Made by a program: the position numbers and the translations under genes. A stretch of 64,000 nt of DNA, taken from Cannabis sativa. Lineage: Eukaryota > Streptophyta > Magnoliopsida > Rosales > Cannabaceae. This document shows, one piece after another, positions 1 to 9,664 of this stretch; positions within the stretch are counted from its first letter, which is position 1; every line of letters begins with the position of its first letter. The notes beneath the pieces were generated by a model. The model was not told the DNA's origin. It worked only from the letters and a program-made list of their open reading frames with translations, and did no database searches. Location of the stretch: NCBI RefSeq assembly GCF_029168945.1, contig NC_083602.1, forward strand, positions 12,335,850 to 12,399,849, read 5' to 3'.

Positions 1-3000
1 TTTCTTTGATTCTCTTTATTTAATTTATTTATTTTAAATATATATTTATTTAAAATTTCCAATTTAGAATGAAAAATTCTAAATATAAATTTTAATTTAA
101 TATTTATAAATTTTACTTAGATGGATATAAAAATAACATGAATTATTTCCATCTTAGTAATAATTTCCAATAAATATTTAGAAAATATTCAATTTAAGTT
201 GTTACAAAATTAATTTAAATTAATTTACAACTCAAATTTAATTTTCTATAAATATATATTGCATTTCGAAAAATTAAAGTATATAAGAATACAATTTTCG
301 AAAAATGCATATTAAAATAAAAAATAAATCCTGGAAAAATATTCTAATTTAATGTAGGCCCAAAATTAATTAATAAAATTAATTTACAATAAAAAATATA
401 ATTTCCCTATTTAATTAAATATATAAGAAAAATTTCAAATATTTAAGTATGATGATGAGAATCAACTTAAATATTCATTTTCTATTTAATTAAATACACT
501 AGAAAAATACTTCAAGCAAAAATATCATCTATCTAGATTTTCCTTTGACTAATTAATTCAATTTCTAATAATATACTTTAATTCAATTTATTTTAAATTA
601 ATCAATAAATAAAAAAATTATTGATTTAAGTTGATCCAAGAATTAGTTAAAATAAATAATTAATTTACAACTTAATCTATTTTTCAAATAAAATTCGAAA
701 TTCCAGCATTTAAGAGATGCAATTTCGAAATTTGATTAATAAAATAAAGAAAAAATATATTTTGAAAATTATTTAAATTTAGTTGAAAAAATAAATTTCA
801 ACTAAAAATAATTTTCTATTTAATTAAGTGTCATGAAAAAGAAATATTTAAGTATCATGATGAAAATCAACTTAGATATTTAATTTTTCAAATTAATTAA
901 ATGTATTAAATTCAAGAAATAAATAATTAAGTGTAGAGAAGGCTTAATTATTAATCTCTAGTTTAATACTAGGAAAAAATATACTTAAAATAAATTGTAC
1001 CAAAATTAATTATTTAAATAATTAATTTCACAATTTATAATATTTTCCTATTTAATATTAGAAATAATAAGTAGTCTAGAAATAACTATCTAGAAAATAT
1101 CTTATTTGACTAAGTATCTTTTTCACAAAATTTAAAAAAATATCTAATTTAGGTTGTATTAGAAAAAATCTAGAACCTAAATATTTTTTTCAAATTTAAA
1201 TTTAATTAAATATCAAAAATTAAGTTGTAACCACTTAATTTGAAAATATTCCATTTTAAGTTAATATTCGAGAAGATATTAACTTAAAAAATATCTAAAG
1301 AATCTTAATAACCAATGCCTAAAATTCCTCAACTTAATTTTGAAATTTGAAATTCAAAAGATATTCAGATTTAAGTTGGTTAGTTGTAGATAACTAAATA
1401 TCAACTTAAATAAGAGTATTTAATGAAAAATTTAAATTAAGTTCCAGAAAGAATCTAGATGGTTATAATTCTATATTTAATTAAATACAAGAAAATACAT
1501 ATAGTTTAGCTTATAATAAAAAATTCTTTAAACTATAATTTTCTTAAATTAATTTCAAAATAAATGAAATTAATTATGTTGCTAATCAATTTTATTAGGT
1601 TAAACTAGTGTAATTAACCTAGTACAGTTGTTCAAATCAGGCAAATGGGCCTTCACAACTGGGGTGGTTCATGTGAGGGGGTGCTGGGTTCAGTATGTGG
1701 TACCCACTTCTATGGCTCCCAACTCTCACACAAGGCCCAAAAGAGAGGAATTTAACCTTAATAGGAACAACTGTTATTAATTGAATAAGCCCAATAACTA
1801 AATGGGCCTAAATAAATTCTATCAAGAACTATGATAATTTATTTTAGCAACAACAACCTATATGTATCTATAATCAAATTAAACACATAGGCTCACACAG
1901 GCACACTTTGGATGGGTCCTATCATGTTGCTAGGTCATACACAGATGAAAGAAGATTGTAAATATACCTGTTACAAATTATTAACTTGACCAAGGGAGCC
2001 ATCAGATCATTACATCTGGCAAAAAGTAACCATGGCTATTTGCAATCAAGTAATAATAGGTTTTGAAAACTTACAAACAAGCTAAAACACATACTCCTGC
2101 AACAAGGTTAGCTGGATAGTTGGATGTAGGATTTATTTAATTTTAAATTAAATTATTAATTTCGAAATAATTAATTAAATAAATAAAATATTTATTTTTC
2201 GAAAATTTAAAAAAAATTTAAATTTAAAATTAAACCTACAATTTTGAAAAATTAGGTTTCAACCAACCTAAATATCATTTCAAAATTTGCTAACTACTTT
2301 TAAATTTTAAATGTTATTTTATAAATAAAAATTAAGTAAAAAATTAGAAAAGATAAATAAATATCTTTTTCAAATTTTAAATGTAATTTAAATAAATAAA
2401 ATAACAAAATTTAAAAAATTAGCAAAATATCTTATATCATTTAAAAATTACATGATTATAAATATCTTATTTTTAAATTTAAAATAAGATAAGATATAAT
2501 CAAATTTTAAAATAAGATAGATTTTAAAAGAAGATAGATACTAATTCTATTCAAATTCAAATTACACTAATATCTTGAATTAAATTTAAAAAATATTAAA
2601 TTAATTCAAAATGATAATTAGAATTGAATTAGGAATAGTAATAGTATAAATACAAAACTATACCAAAAATCGGAAGTTAATTCCATGAAAAAGCATGAAA
2701 AATCGAAGAAAAACAAAAAAATTTGTGAACTGTACGGACAGATTTGCGATCGCAGGAAAATATCAGCACAGCCCCGATTTTTTCAAATCTTCAAAAAATG
2801 ATAACTAATTCAAATAAAATCCAAATTAAGCTCTGTAAAAGGCTAACTTGCTTAATTTTTTCCATACTATCCAATAAAAATAATTTCAGAGATAAAATCG
2901 CAATTATTTTTCACGAAAATTTTACAAACATCAATCAATCATCAAATAACACTCAATACAACATGATACCATCCAAAGAACATACAAACAATCGTTTTAA

Positions 3001-3049
3001 AGTCCAAATTTCTTGCAAGTAAATCAATTACCATGGCTCTGAGGCCAGT
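1..3049 (-). mobile_element. Copia-type element 1, 5' part of internal region (continues off left edge)
   Basis: This is the leader side of the body of an LTR element read on the minus strand; its 5' LTR remnant follows at 3050. It matches 39420-42530 in the same orientation, and the reverse complement of about 11900-14790. It is extremely AT-rich with frequent stops, and I find no gag or pol motif. A GC-richer island at about 1637-1745 is conserved in all three copies. From 191 to 1411 there is a run of short inverted repeats around TTAAGTTG/CAACTTAA. The 92-codon open frame on the plus strand at 2744-3022 is antisense to the element and has no recognisable motif, so I do not treat it as coding. 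The family looks non-autonomous. Confidence 0.8.
3034..3047 (-). promoter_or_regulatory. Primer-binding site of copia-type element 1
   Basis: On the minus strand this reads TGGCCTCAGAGCCA, two bases away from the usual plant tRNA-iMet primer site TGGTATCAGAGCCA. It lies two bases inside the LTR boundary at 3050, which fixes the element as minus-strand. The same site is at 42515-42528 in the complete copy. Confidence 0.8.
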
Positions 3050-3884
3050 TGTTGGAAATTATTTTACCAGGATCTTAGATCTACTCACAAGTATGTTTAT
3101 TAACATTCTAAATAAGAACTTTCTAAAACGATAAAATAAACACATATAAAGTTTAGGAAACCTTACATTGGGTGCAGCGGAATAATATGACTCCTTCCGT
3201 TCAGATATCTAGCCCTTGATTCCTTTCTGTAGCAGAGCATTATCAATATCTGAACCTGGATCTCTTTCTCTGAATCTTTGATGCTGAAACTCCTTTGCTG
3301 ATGATCTTTCTTCACGATCTTCCTCACTATGATTGAGGTATCACTTGATGTGTGTGGGCACTACTCTAATCACTAAGGATTTTGAAATTCAAAGGAAGAA
3401 GAAAGAAGAAGTGGCAGCTAAAGATAGGGAGAGAGAAGGCTCAGGTTTTTCTCTGAAGAAAAAATAGAAAATAATGTAAATTTCCTGAAGCCTTCACTAT
3501 CTATTTATAGCATTCCACTAGGGTTAGGTTTGAATTATTTGGCACTAAAATAATGAAAAAATAAGTTTAAATTTCCTACAAAAGTGGCTGGCCCTATACA
3601 AGTGGATTTGGGCCTCACTTTTTGCAATTTTGCAGTTTTATCTTTTCTGCATCTGATTTTCTCAAAAACGCCAATTTTCTAATTCAACCATTTAAATGTC
3701 AATTCTAACTATTTAATAACTATAAATAATTATTAAATAATATTGTCATTTATCATATTTATTAATTGAACCATACAAAGTATCATAATTAACAAATATG
3801 CCCCTATAAACTCTTTCTTTACAATTTCGCCCTTACTTAGTGAAAAATTTCACAAATAGACATAGTCTAATTTGTGAATTATAA
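3050..3884 (-). mobile_element. Truncated 5' LTR of copia-type element 1
   Basis: It begins TGTTGGAAATT like the other LTRs of this family and follows them for 835 bases, then stops matching at 3885. The full LTR is about 1.88 kb, so the upstream (U3) part is missing on the right side. A TATA box (CTATAAATAG on the minus strand) is kept at 3501-3510. Confidence 0.85.
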
Positions 3885-4139
3885 CACATACATTCATCAC
3901 ATAAGCAACATACATTCATCACATAAGCACATAAACCAACATGAAACCATCCAAATCAACACATATCATCGTGCATTCACAAAAATTATATTAGAAACAT
4001 ACTCTAGTACAGGCTATAATATTTTTTGCTGTACACGTGTCAAAGCTCTTTTGTTTTAATTGTCCTTTTTTATTTTGTTAATAATTACAGTAAAGATTAA
4101 TAAAAATAATTATTAATTAAATATAATTGATTAATGCAG
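3885..4139. other. Unassigned spacer with a 22-bp tandem duplication
   Basis: No gene is seen. A 22-bp unit starting ACATACATTCATC is repeated back to back at 3886-3907 and 3908-3929. The stretch 4008-4055 translates with frame breaks to something faintly like the third SWEET exon, which would suit its place before 4140, but this is too weak to annotate. The last bases before 4140 end in TGCAG, a plausible intron acceptor for the SWEET exon that follows. Confidence 0.5.
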
Positions 4140-4749
4140 ATTGAGACTGTGAAGATTCTTCTATTACTGAATGTTTTCGGCTATGGGCTAATGATTATAT
4201 TGAGTACTCTCCTTACTAAAGGAGATCTACGACGCTAAGTAGTTGGATTGATTTGTCTCGCGTCTAACATTGGTGTATTTGCTGCACCTTTTTCTACCAT
4301 GGTACCTATTATATATACTGAATATATGAAAATAACATATATATATTGAACTTATATATAATATATTTATTAATTATTAATTATTTTAATATATAATATA
4401 TGCAGAGACAAGTTATCAAAACTAGGAGCGTAGAGTTCATGTCATTACTGTTGTCATTTTTCATCACACTAGGGCCAATCATGTGGTTCTTTTATGGTTT
4501 TTTAGTCAAAGACTTTTATATAGCTGTAAGTATATCTTTTTTTTTTATATTATATAAAATAATAATATTATTATTAATTTGACTAATCATTTGTTAATAT
4601 ATTTGTTTTTTGTCTTATATTATACACAGCTTCCAAATGTATTGGGGTTTTTTCTTAGCATTGGTCAAATTATACTTTACTTCCTGTTCAAGAATGCTAA
4701 GAGTGTAATAGTGGTTCACGACGATCAGCCAAAGCTAGAGCTAGTATGA
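4140..4749 (+). pseudogene. SWEET sugar transporter, C-terminal half (three exons, truncated)
   Basis: SWEET proteins are seven-helix membrane uniporters for sucrose or hexoses, made of two MtN3/saliva triple-helix repeats. Three exons can be read: 4140-4301, 4406-4525 and 4630-4749, each behind an AG acceptor, the first two before GT donors. They encode the linker helix and the second MtN3 repeat, with family motifs [37 protein letters not shown] and LPNVLGF, and end at TGA (4747-4749). The first exon has an in-frame TAA at 4236-4238, where relatives have an ordinary residue before VVG. The N-terminal half is missing; retrotransposon sequence lies upstream. The matching N-terminal half of a SWEET gene lies downstream at 5311. 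I read this as a broken gene. The SWEET clade is not assignable. Confidence 0.85.
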
Positions 4750-4761
4750 CTTTATGGCCAA

Positions 4762-5045
4762 TGAAATCGGGCCAAACCCTATTCGGCTGTTCTAATCGGG
4801 CCCAAATCATTAGGACCATCGGGCCACATTGGGCCCATTGGGTCATCCCCCATCCAGGTTCACTCATCGGGCCTGCAATCGGGCGCCATCGGGCCATACC
4901 CCATTCGCGGTCACCCATCGGGCCTACAATCGGGCCCTATCGGGCCTAACCCAATTATCGGGCCCCCATCAGGCCCACCATCGGGCCTAATTGGGCCATC
5001 TTCCCCAACTGTAAAAAACTAAAGAACCATCGGGCCCCATCAGGC
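4762..5045. repeat. Degenerate ATCGGGCC minisatellite
   Basis: About a dozen copies of ATCGGGCC, or one-base variants such as ATCAGGCC, recur at irregular short spacing of roughly 15-40 bases. The array starts immediately after the SWEET stop codon and ends before the second SWEET promoter. It is far GC-richer than its surroundings. It creates overlapping spurious open frames on both strands. GGGCC-type boxes occur in plant promoters, so a regulatory role is possible but unproven. Confidence 0.7.
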
Positions 5046-5088
5046 TAGACGAAAAAAATGTGTAGCCGAAGCCATATATATCATTAAT

Positions 5089-5098
5089 CTATATAAGA
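5089..5098 (+). promoter_or_regulatory. Putative TATA box of the second SWEET gene
   Basis: TCTATATAAG lies 213 bases before the ATG at 5311, and a CT-rich leader typical of plant 5' untranslated regions follows. The placement suits transcription starting near 5125. Confidence 0.5.
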
Positions 5099-5153
5099 AC
5101 TCGAGGAACATCAAGAAATCCTACAACAACCATTCACTTCGTCCCCTTCGTCT

Positions 5154-5156
<3 letters not shown>

Positions 5157-5185
<29 letters not shown>

Positions 5186-5241
5186 GTGATCTAAGAACTC
5201 GAGTGTCTTCTCTCTCTCTCTCTCTAGTGATCTAAGAACTC
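5157..5241. repeat. CT microsatellite and 41-bp duplication in the SWEET leader
   Basis: A (CT)n tract runs from about 5157 to 5184 and again at about 5208-5225. The 21-bp phrase TCTCTAGTGATCTAAGAACT plus C occurs at 5180-5200 and 5221-5241, so leader and tract were duplicated with a 41-bp period. It lies in the presumed 5' untranslated region of the gene starting at 5311. Confidence 0.75.
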
Positions 5242-5310
5242 AAAGATATACAGCTATTCACTTCCATCCCCCCTCGTCTCCTCTCTCTGTCTCGGCAACC
5301 AAACGAACCC

Positions 5311-5640
5311 ATGGATATGGCTACACTCATCATTGGCTTAGGTGTCTTAGGTAACATCATATCTTTCATGGCGTTCCTTGCTCCAGTGTAAGAAAATTGC
5401 TTAACTATATTTATTATTTTATAAATGCTCGAGATTATTATTAGTGTTAATATATTTAAATTTGCATTATATTTATTGTAGACCAACATTTCACAAGATT
5501 TACAAAAGTAAATCAGCCGAAGGGTTTCAATCACTGCCATATCTCATAGCACTGCTAAGTTCAATGTTATGGATGTACTATGCATTGCTTCAGGAAGGTG
5601 TTCTGCTGCTCATTACTATTAACTCATTTAGTATTTCATG
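5311..5640 (+). pseudogene. SWEET sugar transporter, N-terminal half (exons 1-2, truncated)
   Basis: Exon 1 (5311-5387) starts at ATG with MDMATLIIGLGVLGNII and reaches the APV that ends the first SWEET exon, before a GTAAG donor. Exon 2 starts at 5482 after TTGTAG and gives [20 protein letters not shown], then MLWMYYALL and LLITINSF, the hallmarks of the first MtN3/saliva repeat. The product would be a plasma-membrane or tonoplast sugar uniporter. The frame runs into LTR-derived sequence at about 5637 and stops, so all but the first helices are absent. A TATA box and CT-rich leader are in place upstream, so a short transcript might still be made. With the C-terminal half at 4140-4749 upstream, the simplest reading is two tandem SWEET genes, each cut by retrotransposons. 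Confidence 0.85.
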
Positions 5641-5692
5641 ATTATAAAGTCTATTAGGTCCAGAACATATGTATTTTTTCATGATTATAATG
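5637..5692 (+). mobile_element. Plus-strand copia-type LTR fragment, left piece
   Basis: The sequence around CTATTAGGTCCAGAACATATG matches positions near 18140-18195 inside the plus-strand LTR at 18028. The fragment lacks the start of the LTR, is fused to the SWEET exon and continues after the inserted solo LTR at 7589. Confidence 0.75.
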
Positions 5693-7588
5693 TGTTGGAA
5701 ATTATTTTACCAGGATCTTAGATCTACTCACAAGTATGTTTATTAACATCCTAAATAAGAACTTTCTAAAACGATAAAATAAACACATATAAAGTTTAGG
5801 AAACCTTACATTGGGTGCAGCGGAATAATATGACTCCTTCCGTTCAGATATCTAGCCCTTGATTCCTTTCTGTAGCAGAGCATTATCAATATCTGAACCT
5901 GGATCTCTTTCTCTGAATCTTTGATGCTGAAACTCCTTTGCTGATGATCTTTCTTCACGATCTTCCTCAGTATGATTGAGGTATCACTTGATGTGTGTGG
6001 GCACTACTCTAATCACTAAGGATTTCGAAATTCAAAGGAAGAAGAAAGAAGAAGTGGCAGCTAAAGATAGGGAGAGAGAAGGCTCAGGTTTTTCTCTGAA
6101 GAAAAAATAGAAAATTTAAGTGTAAATTTCCTGAAGCCTTCACTATCTATTTATAGCATTCCACTAGGGTTAGGTTTGAATTATTTGGCATTAAAATAAT
6201 AAAAAAAATGAGTTTAAATTTCCTACAAAAGTGGCTGGCCCTATACAAGTGGATTTGGGCCTCACTTTTTGCAATTTTGCAGTTTTATCTTTTCTGCTTC
6301 TGATTTTCTCAAAAACGCCAATTTTCTAATTCAACCATTTAAATGCCAATTCTAACTATTTAATAACTATAAATAATTATTAAATAATATTGTCATTTAT
6401 CATATTTATTAATTGAACCATACAAAGTATCATAATTAACAAATATGCCCCTATAAACTCTTTCTTTACAATTTCGCCCTTACTTAGTGAAAAATCTCAC
6501 AAATAGACATAGTCTAATTTGTGAATTATAATTGATTAATCAAAACCAATTACATGAGTCTTACAAGCAATATTATCTCAACTAGTGGGGGGACCATGGG
6601 TCTATATAACCGAGCTTCCAATAAGTAGATCAAGAATTTAGCACTAAAATTCACTAACTTATTAATTCTTCGTTGAATCCACGCATAGAACTTAGAATTG
6701 CACTCTCAGTATATAGAATGCTCTATATGTTCCACCATATAGACACATCATTAGTTATCCATTGTTATAATCCTAATGTGATTAATGATCCTCTATATGA
6801 ATGATCTACACAGTAAAGGGATTAGATTACCGTAACACCCTACTATGTATTTTATCCTTAAAACACTTGACCCCGTATAAATGATATTTCAGCTTATGTG
6901 AAATGAGATCTCCACCATTTATTTTTGTTTGGTCAAGCTCGAAGGTGATCATCCTTTGCTTACTATTCGTCAGATAGAACCTATAGATTCCATGTTTATG
7001 CTAGCGCTCCCACTCAATTGCACTACCGTGTTCCCAAAAAGTACGTATCACCCTGACCTAAAAGTAGGCTTAACTAACAAATCAAAGAACACGAATAGCC
7101 TTTCAAGATTGAGCCTAATCATAACAGGATTAAGAACATTTGATCTAGGATCAACTAGGAGATATTGACTTGAATAGATTTTACGGTAAGTTTAATTAAA
7201 TCTAAGTCAAAGTTCAATATCGGTCCCTTCCGATGCCTACTCCATGCATCCAACCTGAGCTTTACTTTAACCAATGCTCTGGAAAGAACATAGCACTTCT
7301 CCAAATGCAAGTAAACTCTGTTGTAGATTATCATATCAGTAAAACCCTGTGTCTGATAAATCTAGGAAACTTTATTCACATAGTCATGTTTACTTTCCAA
7401 TGTGTTGACGGCACAATAAACAGGATCAAGTATGTGAAAAGGGTTTCAGATGAATCTATACATTATGTACATATAATCATGAAATAAATCATGTGAACCA
7501 TGCAACATTAAATGTTATTTCTGATCTATATTAATAAGTAAATCTGATTATATTGAAATGAGTTTTATTTAGGGCATAAAACCCAACA
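5693..7588 (-). mobile_element. Solo copia-type LTR with TAATG target duplication
   Basis: A complete 1,896-bp LTR reads TGTTGG...CCAACA at its ends and is flanked by TAATG at 5688-5692 and 7589-7593. No primer site or internal sequence adjoins it, so it is a solo LTR left by recombination between two LTRs. A TATA box lies at 6147-6156 on the minus strand. It sits inside an older LTR of the same family in the opposite direction. Open frames of 79 and 84 codons at 6929 and 7233 recur in sister LTRs and are by-products of LTR homology. Confidence 0.92.
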
Positions 7589-7767
7589 TAATGTTGTCTG
7601 CACAGTAGAATATAATCATGATTATATGTTCAAAAGTTTAATACCCTGATTTGTCAGTTCACTGGATTTAGACTGGCATAATAATCAGCGATAGGTATAC
7701 TTACACCTTGGATAAGTGTTATGTCCTTTCTAGGGCATTGGCAAAGTTTACCAGTATCGGATGTATG
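7589..7767 (+). mobile_element. Plus-strand copia-type LTR fragment, right piece
   Basis: It continues the fragment ending at 5692 and matches about 18190-18365 of the plus-strand LTR, up to CAGTATCGGATGTATG. There the next minus-strand LTR has inserted, and the remainder of the old LTR is not seen on its far side. Confidence 0.75.
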
Positions 7768-9664
7768 TGTTGGAATTTATTTTACCAGGATCTTAGATCT
7801 ACTCACAAGTATGTCGTTTAACACCCTAAATATGAACTTTCTAAAACGATAATTAAACACATATAAAGTTAAGAAAACCTTACATTAGTTGCAGCGGAAT
7901 AATGTCTCCTTCCACTCAGATCTCTAACCCTTGTATCCTTTCTGTCGCAGAGTATTATCAAGATCTGAGTCCAAATGTCCTTCTCTTTGTGTGTGATCCT
8001 TCATAGTCTTCCAATCTATGATTGAGGTACTACTTGCTGTGTGTGGGCACTACTCTATCACTAAGGGTTCAAACTTATGAAGAGGAAAAGAGAGAGGGAT
8101 TAGTTCGGCTATAGAGAGAGAAGTGGAAGGCTCAGTTTTTCTGAAAAAGTAATTTTTTGACAGAAAGCTTGAAAGCTTGTTGAAAACTTGTTATTTGACT
8201 GAGCCATCACTTTCTATTTATAGGAAACTACTAGGTTTAGGTTAGTAATTATTTGGCATTAAAATAATGAAAATATCAATTTGAAAAACCTGCTTAAGTG
8301 GTCGGCCAAGGTGTTTATTGGGCCTCACTTGGTTTTTGCAGTTTTCACAATTTTTATTTCTATTTTCTCAAAAACGCCAATTTTCCAATTCTAACCATTT
8401 AAATGCCAAAACTAATTATTTAATAACTAAAATAGATTATTAAATAATATTGTCATTTAATTTAATTATTAATTTAGACATATAAAGTCTCTTAATTAAT
8501 AAATAAACCTAGAATCTCTTTTCTTTACAATTTCACCCCTGCTTAGTGAAAATTCACAAATTAGACATAGTCTAACTTTAGAATTATAATTGATTAATCA
8601 CAAATCAATAATTGAGTCTTACAAGCAGTATAGTCTCAACTAGAATGGGGACCATGGATCTATATGCTGAGCTTTCAATAAGTCAACCAAATTTACTAAG
8701 TAAATCCCTACTTATTAATTCCTCGTTGAATCCACTCTTAGAACTTAGAATTGCACTCTCAGACTTATATAGAGCATATTATATGTTCCACGATATAGAT
8801 ATGCTATCTCATATAACCATTGTTATAACCTTATTGTGATCAAAGATCCTCTATATAGATGATTTACATCGAGATGGGATAATTTTACTGTTTTCACCCC
8901 TCAACGTATTTTGCCCCTTAAAACACTTGGCTACCTGTAAATGATGTTTAGTGATCTAAGAATTAGTCACTTAAACAAGAGCTCATCCATTTACTTCTAT
9001 TTAGCTAAGCTCGAAGGGAATCATCACTTGACTTCTATACACCAGTAGAAGCTATAGATTCCATATTTATGTTCAGCACTCCCACTCAATCATACTATCA
9101 TGTTCCTAAAATATACGTATAACCCTGACCCAAAAGTAGGCTTGACTAATAAATCAAAGAACATGAATATCACTCCTGAGTTGAGCCTAAGCATATCAGG
9201 ATTTAGATTCTTTTAATCTTAAGATCTACTACTGATATTGACTTGGAAAGATATGCCGGTAAGTTTATAATATCTTAACTATGTTCAATATCGGTCTAGT
9301 CCAATGTATACTCCATACATTCGAAACTAATATACTTTACCAATGTCATGGAAAGGACATAACACTTACTCCAAGTGTAAGTACACATCATCGCTGATTA
9401 TCACATCAGTGTAAATCCAAAACACTGATGAAACAGGGACTTAGTCTTTTGATTCATATAACCACAATCACATTCCACTGTGTTGACAATACTGTAATTG
9501 TGAATAAACATATGATCTGGACTTAACAGATCTTGTGTGTAAATGTAATAAACATATTAAACCATTAGCATGTAAAATTCATGCAAACATAAATCACTTC
9601 AAATTTCTTATATTGATAACTAATCAGATTGTAAAGAGTTTTATTTAGGGCACAAAACCCAACA
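7768..9664 (-). mobile_element. 3' LTR of copia-type element 2
   Basis: This 1,897-bp LTR has the family ends TGTTGG...CCAACA. It is followed on its right by AACTCCCACTT, which on the minus strand is the polypurine tract AAGTGGGAGTT, so it is the 3' LTR of a minus-strand element whose body starts at 9665. It is more diverged from the other copies. A TATA box lies at 8214-8223. Confidence 0.88.

Noticed and set aside
2744..3022. 92-codon frame near the left edge
   Set aside because: Lies in the untranslated leader of the copia-type element on the opposite strand; the sister copy (42120-42490) does not keep it, and composition is simple Asn/Lys/Ile-rich.
4697..4949. Overlapping frames on both strands rich in Gly, Pro and Trp
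   Set aside because: Produced by the ATCGGGCC array; periodic amino acids on both strands are a repeat artefact.
6929..7168. 79-codon frame repeated at 43744-43983
   Set aside because: Same reasoning: antisense frames within homologous LTRs.
7233..7487. Open frame (about 85 codons) conserved at 7233, 22032 and 44047
   Set aside because: All three sit at the same place in minus-strand LTRs of one family and are antisense to the element. Their similarity follows from LTR homology and they resemble no known protein.
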